Source: Minisyncoccota bacterium
GTDB taxonomy: Bacteria > Verrucomicrobiota > Lentisphaeria > Oligosphaerales > MVZH01
Reading direction: 5' to 3'
Assembly (NCBI GenBank): GCA_021734725.1
Contig: JAIPIM010000025.1
Span: 1 to 20,437, forward strand
DNA length: 20,437 nucleotides
The translations under genes and the position numbers were made by a program. The notes under the pieces were generated by a model. The model was given only the letters and a program-made list of their open reading frames with translations. It was not told the DNA's origin and did no database searches. Below are positions 12,887 through 20,437 of the stretch, one piece after another. Position 1 is the first letter of the stretch; each line of letters opens with the position of its first letter.

Positions 12887-14679
12887 GAGGTTTTTCCCAG
12901 CGCAAAGGTGTTTTCCGAGAGCGCAAAGAGCCTTCGGCGCAACGGTTGGTTTCCGAGGCGTTTCACGGTTTGCGCGGCGCGGACGCGGGAACCCTTCTGA
13001 CATACTACATTGGGGCCTGTCCGTTTGTGCTGTTTCTCCTTTATTTTGTGGCTGATATGAGCCGCAGCGCCTTTGCTGCTCAGCGGTGTGGATGGGAGTC
13101 GTTGTGTTTAGCCGTCTTATTTGTATGGATGAAGGCTTGGCATGTCTTTTTCACGGTTCGCATGGTGGACCGCCGGCGGAACGTGCCGGTTACACGCGTG
13201 TCTCTTCGCCGGCTTGTAAGGGTGGCGCCCGCGCAGGGGGCCCTGCACTGCACGGCGGCGGTGGTTTTACCCATGGCATTCCTGGCGGCCTTACCCTTTG
13301 CCTGGGCGTATGCCTTCTACCATCATGTGACGGTCTGTGGGCTGACGGGTGAAGCACGTATGGGGGCCGTCCGAAGCGAGGCGTGGAAGCACGCTTTGGA
13401 ATGGCCGCGACAGAACCATATAATTGTGTTTGTGATCAGCATTTTTGCGCTTTTTATTTTTGTTAACCTTTATCATGCCTTTGTCTTTCTGCCGCTGGTA
13501 CTCCAGCGGTTTTTAGGAGTCGAGTCCATCTTTACGGGCGGAGTTCATCATTTTTTTAATACGACGCTTGTGTCGGTAGTGATCGCCATGACCTACCTGT
13601 GCATTGATCCACTGGTCAAGACCGTGTATGCGCTGCGCACCTTTTACGCCCGGGCGGCGTCCGACGGGGCGGATCTGCTTTCCGATATCCGTCGTTTGCG
13701 GGGGGCCGCCGTTGTCCTGACGGTTTTTCTCTGTCTCCTGTCGGCCGGCTCCCAAGCCGGTCGGTTGACTGTCGCCCGGTCCGGCGGCATACGGTCTTCA
13801 GAATTATCTGTTCCACCTTCTCAACCCAGGGAGTCAACGCGGGCTTCAGGCGTTCAGCCCCCCGTCGCCGCACTTGTTTCCAACCAAAATGAGATCTCCG
13901 GTTTGCGCGAGAAATCCCGCAGGTTGGACAAGGAGATTTCAGCTGTTATCCGGCGTCCGGAATACGCTTGGCGGTTACCTCGTTCGGGCGTTCCGCGGGA
14001 AACCGGTTTCGTAGCGGACGCCCTGGATTTGATGGGTGCCTGGCTGCGAGATTTCAGCCGGTGGATTCGGGAGTGGGTTTTGAGACTTTCCGATTGGTGG
14101 CGCCGGTTGTTTGGGCGGGACGAGGATGCGGGCGCGGGCGGAACATGGGGCTTCGGTGACTGGCGGACAGTGAGTTGGATCGTGCTTATAAGCGCGGTTG
14201 TGACACTGGCTGCTTTCGGGATCGTCTGGTGGTTGCGTCGGCGTAAGCAGGCTCGGAAAGGAATCGTTGACGCGGAAACCGTTGCTGCTCCTGAGGCACC
14301 TGACGTGAGCGATGAATCTGTATCGGCCGCTGACATGCCCGACGACAAGTGGGAGAGGCTGGCGCACGATCTTCTGCAACAGGGCCGAAACCGTCTGGCT
14401 CTTCGCGCCCTTTTCTTTTCGATGCTGGCATTCCTGGCGCGGCAGCGGTTGGTGTCGCTGGCTACGTTCAAGTCGAACCAGGACTACCTCCGTGAATTAA
14501 TGCCTCTCGCGCATGCCTTGCCGACGGTTCCGGACGCATTCCTCAGAAATACGGCGCGTTTGGAACGCGTGTGGTACGGACGTCACCACGCGACAAAGCA
14601 AGTTGTGGAGGCGTTTGTAGAGGACATGAAACGTATCAAGGGACACAGCCAGTCCTCGTCTTCCGACGACAGGCAGTGA
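12883..14679 (+). CDS. Membrane protein with C-terminal DUF4129 domain
   Basis: This is a 598-residue protein starting at the ATG that overlaps the previous stop (ATGA 12883-12886). An in-frame TTG at 12868 is less likely. The N-terminal half has about six membrane segments, and the last two flank the phrase CIDPLVKTVYALRTFYARAA, which is typical of planctomycete-like DUF4129 proteins. A soluble outer region (about 290-425) follows, with PDZ-free, helix-prone sequence. A further membrane segment lies at about 430-450 (VSWIVLISAVVTLAAFGIVWW). The C-terminal DUF4129 domain is at about 490-590 (LAHDLLQQGRNRLALRALFFSML, then RNTARLERVWYGRHHA). DUF4129 genes travel with MoxR ATPases; the biochemical role is unknown. 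Confidence 0.82.
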   Translation: MRGFSQRKGVFRERKEPSAQRLVSEAFHGLRGADAGTLLTYYIGACPFVLFLLYFVADMSRSAFAAQRCGWESLCLAVLFVWMKAWHVFFTVRMVDRRRNVPVTRVSLRRLVRVAPAQGALHCTAAVVLPMAFLAALPFAWAYAFYHHVTVCGLTGEARMGAVRSEAWKHALEWPRQNHIIVFVISIFALFIFVNLYHAFVFLPLVLQRFLGVESIFTGGVHHFFNTTLVSVVIAMTYLCIDPLVKTVYALRTFYARAASDGADLLSDIRRLRGAAVVLTVFLCLLSAGSQAGRLTVARSGGIRSSELSVPPSQPRESTRASGVQPPVAALVSNQNEISGLREKSRRLDKEISAVIRRPEYAWRLPRSGVPRETGFVADALDLMGAWLRDFSRWIREWVLRLSDWWRRLFGRDEDAGAGGTWGFGDWRTVSWIVLISAVVTLAAFGIVWWLRRRKQARKGIVDAETVAAPEAPDVSDESVSAADMPDDKWERLAHDLLQQGRNRLALRALFFSMLAFLARQRLVSLATFKSNQDYLRELMPLAHALPTVPDAFLRNTARLERVWYGRHHATKQVVEAFVEDMKRIKGHSQSSSSDDRQ

Positions 14680-14725
14680 GGTTCTTGCATGGTAGTCGAT
14701 TCGTTAACCGCTGAGCAGTCATAAT

Positions 14726-16057
14726 ATGAGACGCAACGTCCTTACAGCCTTTCTGCTTTGCTCTCTGGCGGTTTCCATGCTGCTTGGGCTGGGAATCCTG
14801 CTGCATATGCGTTTCTGGCGGGGAGATGTTTATCCTCCGTATTCGTCGCTGCGTTCCGATCCGATCGGAACCCGGGCGTTAGTCGACAGCCTGGGGCGAT
14901 TGCCGAGTGTGAGTGTTCGGCGGATATTCAAGCCCTTGTCCAGAGTCGATCTGCACGGAGAGACAACACTGTTTTACTTTGGTGTGTCGCCAGGATTTGC
15001 ATTGGAAGAACGGGAGATGCGTGATCTGACGCGGTTTGTGTACGGCGGCGGACGACTTGTTATTGCATTGCGAGGTCAAAGCGGCACGTTGACACCGGAG
15101 ACACCGGTTCAGATACAGGCAGCCCCTGCCAAGGAAGATGCAGGCGATGGCGGAGACGCCTCCCGCGATGACGGTGAGGGGGGGCGCGACCAGATGGATT
15201 CAAATCCGGATGCAAACGCTCCAAAAGGGGGGCAGCGACATGATGAGGCGCTTCCAAGACCTGACGAATGGAGGCGAGTTCCTGTAGTGGCCCACTGGGA
15301 CGTTGCTGTGTCGGAACTGCCGGAGGCAGAGAGAGGCTCTGGTGAAGCCAGGCGGATGACCACGCCCGATGCGGGACTTGCAAGGACCATTCCATGGCAT
15401 GCGCAGTATTTCTTCAGTGAATCGGCGCGGGAGTGGAGCGTTGTTTATGCACTCATGGGGTCCGAGAAGCGTCCCGTCGTGCTGCGGCGCAATGTCGGTG
15501 AGGGGGCCATTGTTCTTTGCGCGGACTCGTATTTGTTTAGCAACGAAGCCATGCGCGGCGACCGGACTCCCACCTTCCTGCAATGGATCTCGGGAGGCCG
15601 TTCGCGCATTGCGGTGGACGAGACACATTTCGCAATCCAGGTGCACACGGGAGTTGCGGCGCTTGCACGAGAGTATGGTCTGGTTCCTTTCGTTGTTGCT
15701 CTGCTTGCGCTGTGTGCCTTGTTCGTCTGGCGAAATGCAGTGGGGTTGGTGCCGCCTTGCCCGGACGACGACGGCAGAAGAGATGGTGCGGTTGCGGCCG
15801 CGAAATCGTCGTTCAGCGGTTTGGTTTCGCTTCTGCGGCGTTCCGTCAGCCGCGATCGACTGGTTGAGGTATGTGTTCGCACGTGGCGACAGACGCTCCT
15901 GTCCTCACGGGCGGACGCCGATGAACTGGAGCAAACCGTAGGCCAGACTGTCGAGCGCTGCAGGGAGAAGCATCTCTCTCCACGAGATACATATATCGAG
16001 TTGCAGAACGAACTGAAAGAAAGGATGAAGCCATGGAATCGGAAGCCACATTCCTGA
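14726..16057 (+). CDS. DUF4350-like membrane protein
   Basis: This is a 443-residue protein. Membrane segment 1 (about 8-28) precedes a domain (about 38-125) with SSLRSDPIGTRALVDSLGRL and FVYGGGRLVIALRG, typical of DUF4350, a fold related to glutamine-amidotransferase-like domains. An Asp/Gly-rich insert (about 134-185) interrupts the domain, which resumes to about 295 (VVLRRNVGEGAIVLCADSYLFSNEAM, a strand-turn typical of this fold). A second membrane segment lies at about 311-333, followed by a cytoplasmic helical tail. The last 25 bases overlap the moxR start. The start at 14726 has no strong ribosome site. Confidence 0.78.
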   Translation: MRRNVLTAFLLCSLAVSMLLGLGILLHMRFWRGDVYPPYSSLRSDPIGTRALVDSLGRLPSVSVRRIFKPLSRVDLHGETTLFYFGVSPGFALEEREMRDLTRFVYGGGRLVIALRGQSGTLTPETPVQIQAAPAKEDAGDGGDASRDDGEGGRDQMDSNPDANAPKGGQRHDEALPRPDEWRRVPVVAHWDVAVSELPEAERGSGEARRMTTPDAGLARTIPWHAQYFFSESAREWSVVYALMGSEKRPVVLRRNVGEGAIVLCADSYLFSNEAMRGDRTPTFLQWISGGRSRIAVDETHFAIQVHTGVAALAREYGLVPFVVALLALCALFVWRNAVGLVPPCPDDDGRRDGAVAAAKSSFSGLVSLLRRSVSRDRLVEVCVRTWRQTLLSSRADADELEQTVGQTVERCREKHLSPRDTYIELQNELKERMKPWNRKPHS

Positions 16058-17001
16058 TGCGCGCCCTGCGCGCGGCGCGTGAGGAGATCGGTAAAGTTAT
16101 CATCGGGCAGGGTGAGGTGATCGATCAGGCGCTAGTGGTGATATTGGCGCGTCAGCATGCCTTGGTCGAAGGGGTCCCCGGCATTGCCAAAACATTGCTG
16201 GTACGAACCCTTGCCTGTGTGCTTGGAACCGAATTTGCGCGCATACAGTTCACGCCGGACTTGATGCCGGCGGATATCACGGGGACGAATGTGTTTGACA
16301 TGCGGGCCAGTGAGTTTTCGCTGCTGAAGGGGCCGATTTTTACCAGTTTTCTGCTGGCAGACGAAATCAATCGGGCACCGGCTAAAACTCAGGCGGCACT
16401 GTTGCAGGCAATGCAGGAACGCGATGTCACGATTGACCGGCAAACGTACCGGTTGGCCGAAGACTTCACTGTGTTTGCCACCCAGAATCCGATTGAATAC
16501 GAAGGGACGTATCCGCTTCCAGAGGCGCAAAAAGACCGTTTCATGATGAAAATAGTCATGGATTACCCGAGCAAGGAACAGGAGACGCAATTGGCGACGC
16601 GCATGCTTCATCGGGCTGATACTCCGGAGAGCGTGCTCGCCGCGGGCGTCGTCAAGCCCGTCTTGCAGGCTTCCGAGATTCTGCGCTTGAGAGAAGCACT
16701 GGAAAACATTACCGTGCGGGACGAACTCGTGACTTACGTGGTGGATATTGTGCATACAACGCGGACCACGCCAAGTCTTCTAGTGGGTGCGGGGCCGCGC
16801 GCTACGCAGGCGTTGTTGTTGGCCAGTCGTGCGTATGCCGCGGTTCAGGAGCGTGATTTCGTGACACCGGACGACATAAAGGCCATGGCAGTGCCGGTGC
16901 TTGAGCACCGCCTGGTCCTGCGTCCGGAATTCGAGATCGAAGGCGTTACCGCGCGTGAAGTTATCGAGAACCTGCTCAGCGAGCATCCCGTCCCCCGTTG
17001 A
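16033..17001 (+). CDS. MoxR-family AAA+ ATPase
   Basis: This is a 322-residue cytoplasmic ATPase. Walker A is GVPGIAKT (47-54), Walker B LLADEI (107-112), and sensor 1 FATQNP (148-153), followed by the family phrase EYEGTYPLPEAQKDRF (155-170). The lid domain with GPRATQALLLASRAYA is near residues 256-271. MoxR proteins act as chaperone-like ATPases that mature partner complexes, usually with DUF58 or VWA proteins. AAGGA lies about seven bases before the ATG, and the gene starts inside the end of the DUF4350-like gene. No DUF58 or VWA gene follows; the next gene is unrelated, so the partner must be one of the upstream membrane proteins or lie elsewhere. Confidence 0.93.
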   Translation: MESEATFLMRALRAAREEIGKVIIGQGEVIDQALVVILARQHALVEGVPGIAKTLLVRTLACVLGTEFARIQFTPDLMPADITGTNVFDMRASEFSLLKGPIFTSFLLADEINRAPAKTQAALLQAMQERDVTIDRQTYRLAEDFTVFATQNPIEYEGTYPLPEAQKDRFMMKIVMDYPSKEQETQLATRMLHRADTPESVLAAGVVKPVLQASEILRLREALENITVRDELVTYVVDIVHTTRTTPSLLVGAGPRATQALLLASRAYAAVQERDFVTPDDIKAMAVPVLEHRLVLRPEFEIEGVTAREVIENLLSEHPVPR

Positions 17002-17089
17002 AAGCCCAATCTCTGCATGACTGTTTCGGCGCGCAGATTCATTATTCTTCCGTCACCACTGATGCCGCCGACTTTTCGAGTTGCACTGC

Positions 17090-17118
17090 TTGACATTAAG
17101 AATGCGCCGCAGTAGACT
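17090..17118 (+). promoter_or_regulatory. Predicted promoter of the PEP-CTERM gene
   Basis: A perfect -35 TTGACA (17090-17095) and a 17-nt spacer lead to TAGACT (17113-17118, four of six matches to the -10 consensus). This gives a leader of about 175 nt before the preferred start at 17301. I see no other gene in 17002-17300; an in-frame ATG at 17136 exists but would precede the signal peptide with 55 polar residues. Confidence 0.5.
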
Positions 17119-17300
17119 TTACAGGGTTTATTGACATGTCAACAAGAAGGTCTTTCCCCTGGCGCATGCCGTGTACAGCACCTTCGCCAACCATGGAGGT
17201 CACCAGAAAAACCATGAAGCACAGAGGCGCGGTCAAGGAGACAACCGGAAACAGTCAGTCCAGGCGTAGTTCCAACCCGAGCAAAAAGAGGAGTTCAACC

Positions 17301-19361
17301 ATGCAACGCATCGCAAACGTTCTTGTCGTAATCGCACTTTCAATCGCAACAACAACGATTTGTTTGGAGGCCGCCACCTTCAACGGCGCCGGTGACGACA
17401 CCTGGTCCAGCGACGGCAACTGGGATGGCGTCGCGCCGACCACGGGTGAAGACGTGACCTTTGACGACGACGGCACCGATGACGGGACAGGTGCGGTTAC
17501 AAACACGGTTGATCAGAATTTCACCATTGGGAAGCTCCACTACAATAATATCTACGAGTTCACCGCCGATGGCAGCGATGTGACCTCACAGAATACCTCC
17601 ACCAATTGGCATCACACGCAGATCAACAGTGATACAACACTTACGGTGACAGGCAATTTCATTATCGGCAGCTCGGACCGGCCGAACTCGGCTGATGGAG
17701 ATGCTGTTGACGACGACAAAGACGTCGGTGATGTGGACAGCTACGTTAAGATCAGCGGCGCCGGCAAACTGGTTGTCAACAACTCTGGAGAAGTCCGTAT
17801 TGATCCTCTGACGGACTGGTATAATCAGGGGTCCGTTACCACTCTGGACATGAGTGAACTGGCCGAGGCGGACATTACCACCGGCAACTTCGTTGCTGGG
17901 TATGGCGGCACGCATGTCAATATCTGGACTGCCGCTAAGACGACGATTACCGCTGACGCGTTTGGGCTAGGCGGCTGGAATGATGGGCCCTATGTGCGGC
18001 TGGGTGAGGAGACCATACTGAATGTCGACAGTTTTCAGCCGTGTGGCGGCTTCACGGAGGTGGATAATTGGGATGCCACAATCATCATGCAGAGCGACCT
18101 GGTCAGTCCGAGCGTAACCCTTCGCGGGAAAGATGGCGGCAGCAGTGAGGGAAACATTTACCTGGGCGGCGTGAATCGGGTTGTGAATTGGGGAACTGTT
18201 TCCATGAATCTGAACGGCGCGTCCCTCGATGGCCAGTTGAATGATTTTGTCGTAGGAACGGATGTCAAGAGCACGTACTGGTACTACGGCAATGGAAGCG
18301 CCGCGTTTTCCTTTGATGGCGGGACGATAGAAGCCCAGACCGTAAAAGTCGCCGAGGTCGTTGCGAATAGTCAGTATGACGGTGCGGGATATGTGAAAGG
18401 CACTCTGAATGTAGGGTCTGACGCCACCGACGGCGGCACCCTCATTGCCGATAGCATTCTAATCGGTGTTAACGATTCATTTGCGGAAAACACTGCTATT
18501 AGCGGTCGGGACAACGATGGCCGGGTCAACGGGACCCTCAATCTCAGAGGGGGCACGATCCGTGCCACCCTGATTGCGGATGGTGGTGGGAAAGGAACCG
18601 AGGGCGACGATATCCGCGTTTTCAACTGGGACGATGGTACGATTGGGAATAAATCCGGTACAGATCTCAGTATTACCCAGGCCATTACGCTGACGGATCT
18701 GGCGGCGGACGGCGATGATACGCGTACCTTCGATGTTGAGTCGGGCCACAGCATTACGGTGGACGCAGCGATCGGCGAGTCAGGCGTCAATGGCGGCATT
18801 GCCAAAGATGGCGATGGCACGTTGTTTTTGAACGGCGAAAATACGTTTACCGGTGCTGTTACGGTAAACGCGGGTACGCTTGGCGGCACAGGATCCGTGG
18901 ATGGCAATGTCACGTTTACAAGTACAGGGACGCATCTTGCTCCCGGTGCAAGCATCGACACGTTTGACATTGACGGTGATCTTACCCTGGTGGACGGCAT
19001 GGCCTACGACTGGGAGATCACGTCGGAAGCCTTGCACGACCTAACCGCAATGACGGGGAATCTGATCATTCCGGATAACGCCACCGTCACACTGAATATC
19101 TCGCTATATGAACTGCGGAAAACCTCAGCATCCGGCATCGAGCTGTTCACGTACAGTTTACTTGATGTGGCCGATTTCGAATCGATTATCTGGGACATCA
19201 ATCTGATCGGGTCTTACTGGAAAGGGATCCCTGAAGTGGACACGGCAAGTGGCGCTTTGGTTCTTAACAACGTATCCTTTGTACCGGAACCGTCGACGGT
19301 GGCACTGGTTGGTTTGCCCCTAATGGGGCTGCTTCTGCGTCGCCGGCGTTTAGCCGTGTGA
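17301..19361 (+). CDS. PEP-CTERM surface protein with autotransporter-type strand repeat
   Basis: The protein has 686 residues from the ATG at 17301 (AGGAG seven bases upstream), which places the signal peptide (MQRIANVLVVIALSIATTT) at the N-terminus. The mature start, TFNGAGDDTWSSDGNWDG, is typical of beta-helical surface proteins of this group. The body is Gly/Asp/Thr-rich beta repeats. Near the C-terminus, GGIAKDGDGTLFLNGENTF and TGAVTVNAGTLGG form an autotransporter-associated strand repeat (PATR). The tail is VPEPST, a hydrophobic segment and RRRR, the PEP-CTERM sorting signal, recognised by exosortase. It is probably exported and anchored or released at the surface, perhaps in exopolysaccharide-linked material. 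No enzymatic motif is seen. Confidence 0.88.
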   Translation: MQRIANVLVVIALSIATTTICLEAATFNGAGDDTWSSDGNWDGVAPTTGEDVTFDDDGTDDGTGAVTNTVDQNFTIGKLHYNNIYEFTADGSDVTSQNTSTNWHHTQINSDTTLTVTGNFIIGSSDRPNSADGDAVDDDKDVGDVDSYVKISGAGKLVVNNSGEVRIDPLTDWYNQGSVTTLDMSELAEADITTGNFVAGYGGTHVNIWTAAKTTITADAFGLGGWNDGPYVRLGEETILNVDSFQPCGGFTEVDNWDATIIMQSDLVSPSVTLRGKDGGSSEGNIYLGGVNRVVNWGTVSMNLNGASLDGQLNDFVVGTDVKSTYWYYGNGSAAFSFDGGTIEAQTVKVAEVVANSQYDGAGYVKGTLNVGSDATDGGTLIADSILIGVNDSFAENTAISGRDNDGRVNGTLNLRGGTIRATLIADGGGKGTEGDDIRVFNWDDGTIGNKSGTDLSITQAITLTDLAADGDDTRTFDVESGHSITVDAAIGESGVNGGIAKDGDGTLFLNGENTFTGAVTVNAGTLGGTGSVDGNVTFTSTGTHLAPGASIDTFDIDGDLTLVDGMAYDWEITSEALHDLTAMTGNLIIPDNATVTLNISLYELRKTSASGIELFTYSLLDVADFESIIWDINLIGSYWKGIPEVDTASGALVLNNVSFVPEPSTVALVGLPLMGLLLRRRRLAV

Positions 19362-19465
19362 TCCTGGGGGGCATGCATTTATCGGATGCGTTGTGCGCCA
19401 CCGGATGAGGTTCCGGGGTGAAGGCTGACATTCTGTTGGGAAGCGGTGTAAATTTGTAAAAAAAA

Positions 19466-19478
19466 GTATACTATATAC
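19466..19478. promoter_or_regulatory. Palindrome and -10-like box just before the LacI-family gene
   Basis: GTATA-CTA-TATAC is a 5-bp inverted repeat that contains TATACT (19467-19472). The ATG follows at 19482 with no Shine-Dalgarno sequence. It could be both the -10 box of a near-leaderless transcript and an autoregulatory operator. The flanking A-run (19458-19465) adds to an AT-rich island. Confidence 0.35.
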
Positions 19479-19481
19479 AGC

Positions 19482-20437
19482 ATGTTATCACTTCGTGAAT
19501 TTGCCAAAATAGCGAAAGTTTCGCGCACCACAGTGTCGAATGCTTTCAAGAAGAACAGCAATATCAGCGATGCAACCCGTGCGCGCCTCTTGAGGCTGGC
19601 CAAGGAGTATGACTTCCGCCCCAGCCCCGTGATGAGGCCGGCCGCACGGTTTGGGCTCACGCAGAGTGTCGGGGTTCTGTATCCCGGCTTTGCCGCCAGC
19701 TATTTTGACGATATTCGCCAAGGTATGCAGGTGTTTCTTCTCGAACGCGGTTTTTTACCCATTACGCTGGCGGTTCGTCCGGATACTCTGCGGCATGCGT
19801 TGAACCGGTTGGTTGATCACCGTATCGACGGGCTGGCGGTTGCATCGTGGGAGGGAGGGGGGTTGACAGACGAGGATAAGGAGCGGCTGCAAAAGCTGGC
19901 GCTACCGCTGGTGGCGCTCGGCCCGCCCTTTCCTCCCGGGTTTCCACTCACGGACAACGTTGGAACGGATGACGTGCAGGGGGGAAGGCTTGCGGCACAA
20001 CACCTCCTGCAACTAGGGCATCGGCGGGTCGCGGCCTTGTCCATCACCGCGGACGTACGCGTCCGTGCGGAAACATTTCGGAATGAAATTGAGAGGGGGG
20101 GAGGATGCATTCAGGAACCCCCACCCTCGGAACAAACGGAATACGGTCAATTGCATGCGCTCTTCGACACAGCGTCTGAGACAGAGCGACCGACGGCCGT
20201 ATTTGCCAATACAGACATTTCGGCGGCACGCGTTTATCAGGTTGCATCCGAGTTGGGGCTTCACATTCCGGCGGACCTCAGTGTCATCGGATATGCGAAC
20301 CTCGATTTTGCTCGCATTCTTCCCCCGCCGCTTACGACCATTTGCCAAGATGGTCGCGCCGTCGGCGCCAAAGCCGGCGAGTACATTGTCGAGCGCATTG
20401 AGGGGTGCCGGGAAGAACCTCGACAGTATCTTGTGCC
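19482..20437 (+). CDS. LacI-family transcriptional regulator (3'-truncated)
   Basis: The reading frame is open from the ATG at 19482 to the window end (318 complete codons, no stop). Residues 1-50 form the LacI-type HTH (LSLREFAKIAKVSRTTVSNAF, then ATRARLLRLAKEYDFRPSP). The periplasmic-binding-protein-like sensor domain follows, with SVGVLYPGFAASYFDDI, the hinge/ligand segment NVGTDDVQGGRLAAQHLLQLGHRRVA, PTAVFANTDISAARVYQVASELG and the late block LSVIGYANLDFARILPPPLTTI. The end is near, since family members have about 340-360 residues. The ligand is unknown. It may control itself or the following gene; a role for the PEP-CTERM gene upstream is not supported by any matching operator I can see. 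Confidence 0.9.
   Translation, partial: MLSLREFAKIAKVSRTTVSNAFKKNSNISDATRARLLRLAKEYDFRPSPVMRPAARFGLTQSVGVLYPGFAASYFDDIRQGMQVFLLERGFLPITLAVRPDTLRHALNRLVDHRIDGLAVASWEGGGLTDEDKERLQKLALPLVALGPPFPPGFPLTDNVGTDDVQGGRLAAQHLLQLGHRRVAALSITADVRVRAETFRNEIERGGGCIQEPPPSEQTEYGQLHALFDTASETERPTAVFANTDISAARVYQVASELGLHIPADLSVIGYANLDFARILPPPLTTICQDGRAVGAKAGEYIVERIEGCREEPRQYLV

Noticed and set aside
17136..17300. An upstream ATG adding 55 residues to the PEP-CTERM protein
   Set aside because: The added residues are polar and basic, would bury the signal peptide, and have no ribosome site; the ATG at 17301 has one.

Overview
The window looks like bacterial chromosome of moderately high GC. It is probably from the PVC group (Lentisphaerota, Kiritimatiellota or Planctomycetota type). 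The reasons are a PEP-CTERM protein with autotransporter-type strand repeats, a MoxR/DUF4129/DUF4350/RDD membrane cluster, B-box-like zinc proteins and a LacI-family regulator. This placement is inference; no rRNA or tRNA is present to fix it.

Region 1 (1-3640) is accessory. It opens with the tail of an unidentified protein. A four-helix-bundle/zinc-ribbon gene follows, bracketed by the same palindromic repeat cluster. Then come cas1 and cas2, a structured leader, and a CRISPR array of six full 37-nt repeats plus one truncated repeat. No interference effector lies inside the window. The leader carries an exact 14-nt anti-repeat to the 5' end of the CRISPR repeat, followed by a strong hairpin. 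A 23-nt sequence forming part of that hairpin recurs (21/23) just after the first stop codon of the window. This is the most interesting part of the sequence.

Region 2 (3640-8007, minus strand) is a compact set of cell-envelope genes: a lipoprotein, a parvulin-type peptidyl-prolyl isomerase, a class I methyltransferase and a Sel1-repeat lipoprotein. The first three are nearly contiguous or overlap and are probably one operon; the fourth follows after 78 nt.

Region 3 (8070-10528, plus strand) starts divergently with RNase PH (TTG start). A secreted protein with a Pro/Glu/Lys-rich tail and a GYF_2-zinc-RDD membrane protein follow.

Region 4 (10736-17001, plus strand) is a six-gene membrane cluster: two small zinc/transmembrane proteins, a membrane protein with a 20-residue in-frame repeat, a DUF4129 protein, a DUF4350-like protein and a MoxR AAA+ ATPase. 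Several genes overlap. It resembles the RDD/SpoIIM/DUF58/MoxR/DUF4350/DUF4129 operons of other bacteria, but no DUF58 or SpoIIM gene is seen here and moxR comes last.

Region 5 (17090-20437) holds a secreted PEP-CTERM protein behind a good promoter candidate, then the start of a LacI-family regulator that runs off the window end.
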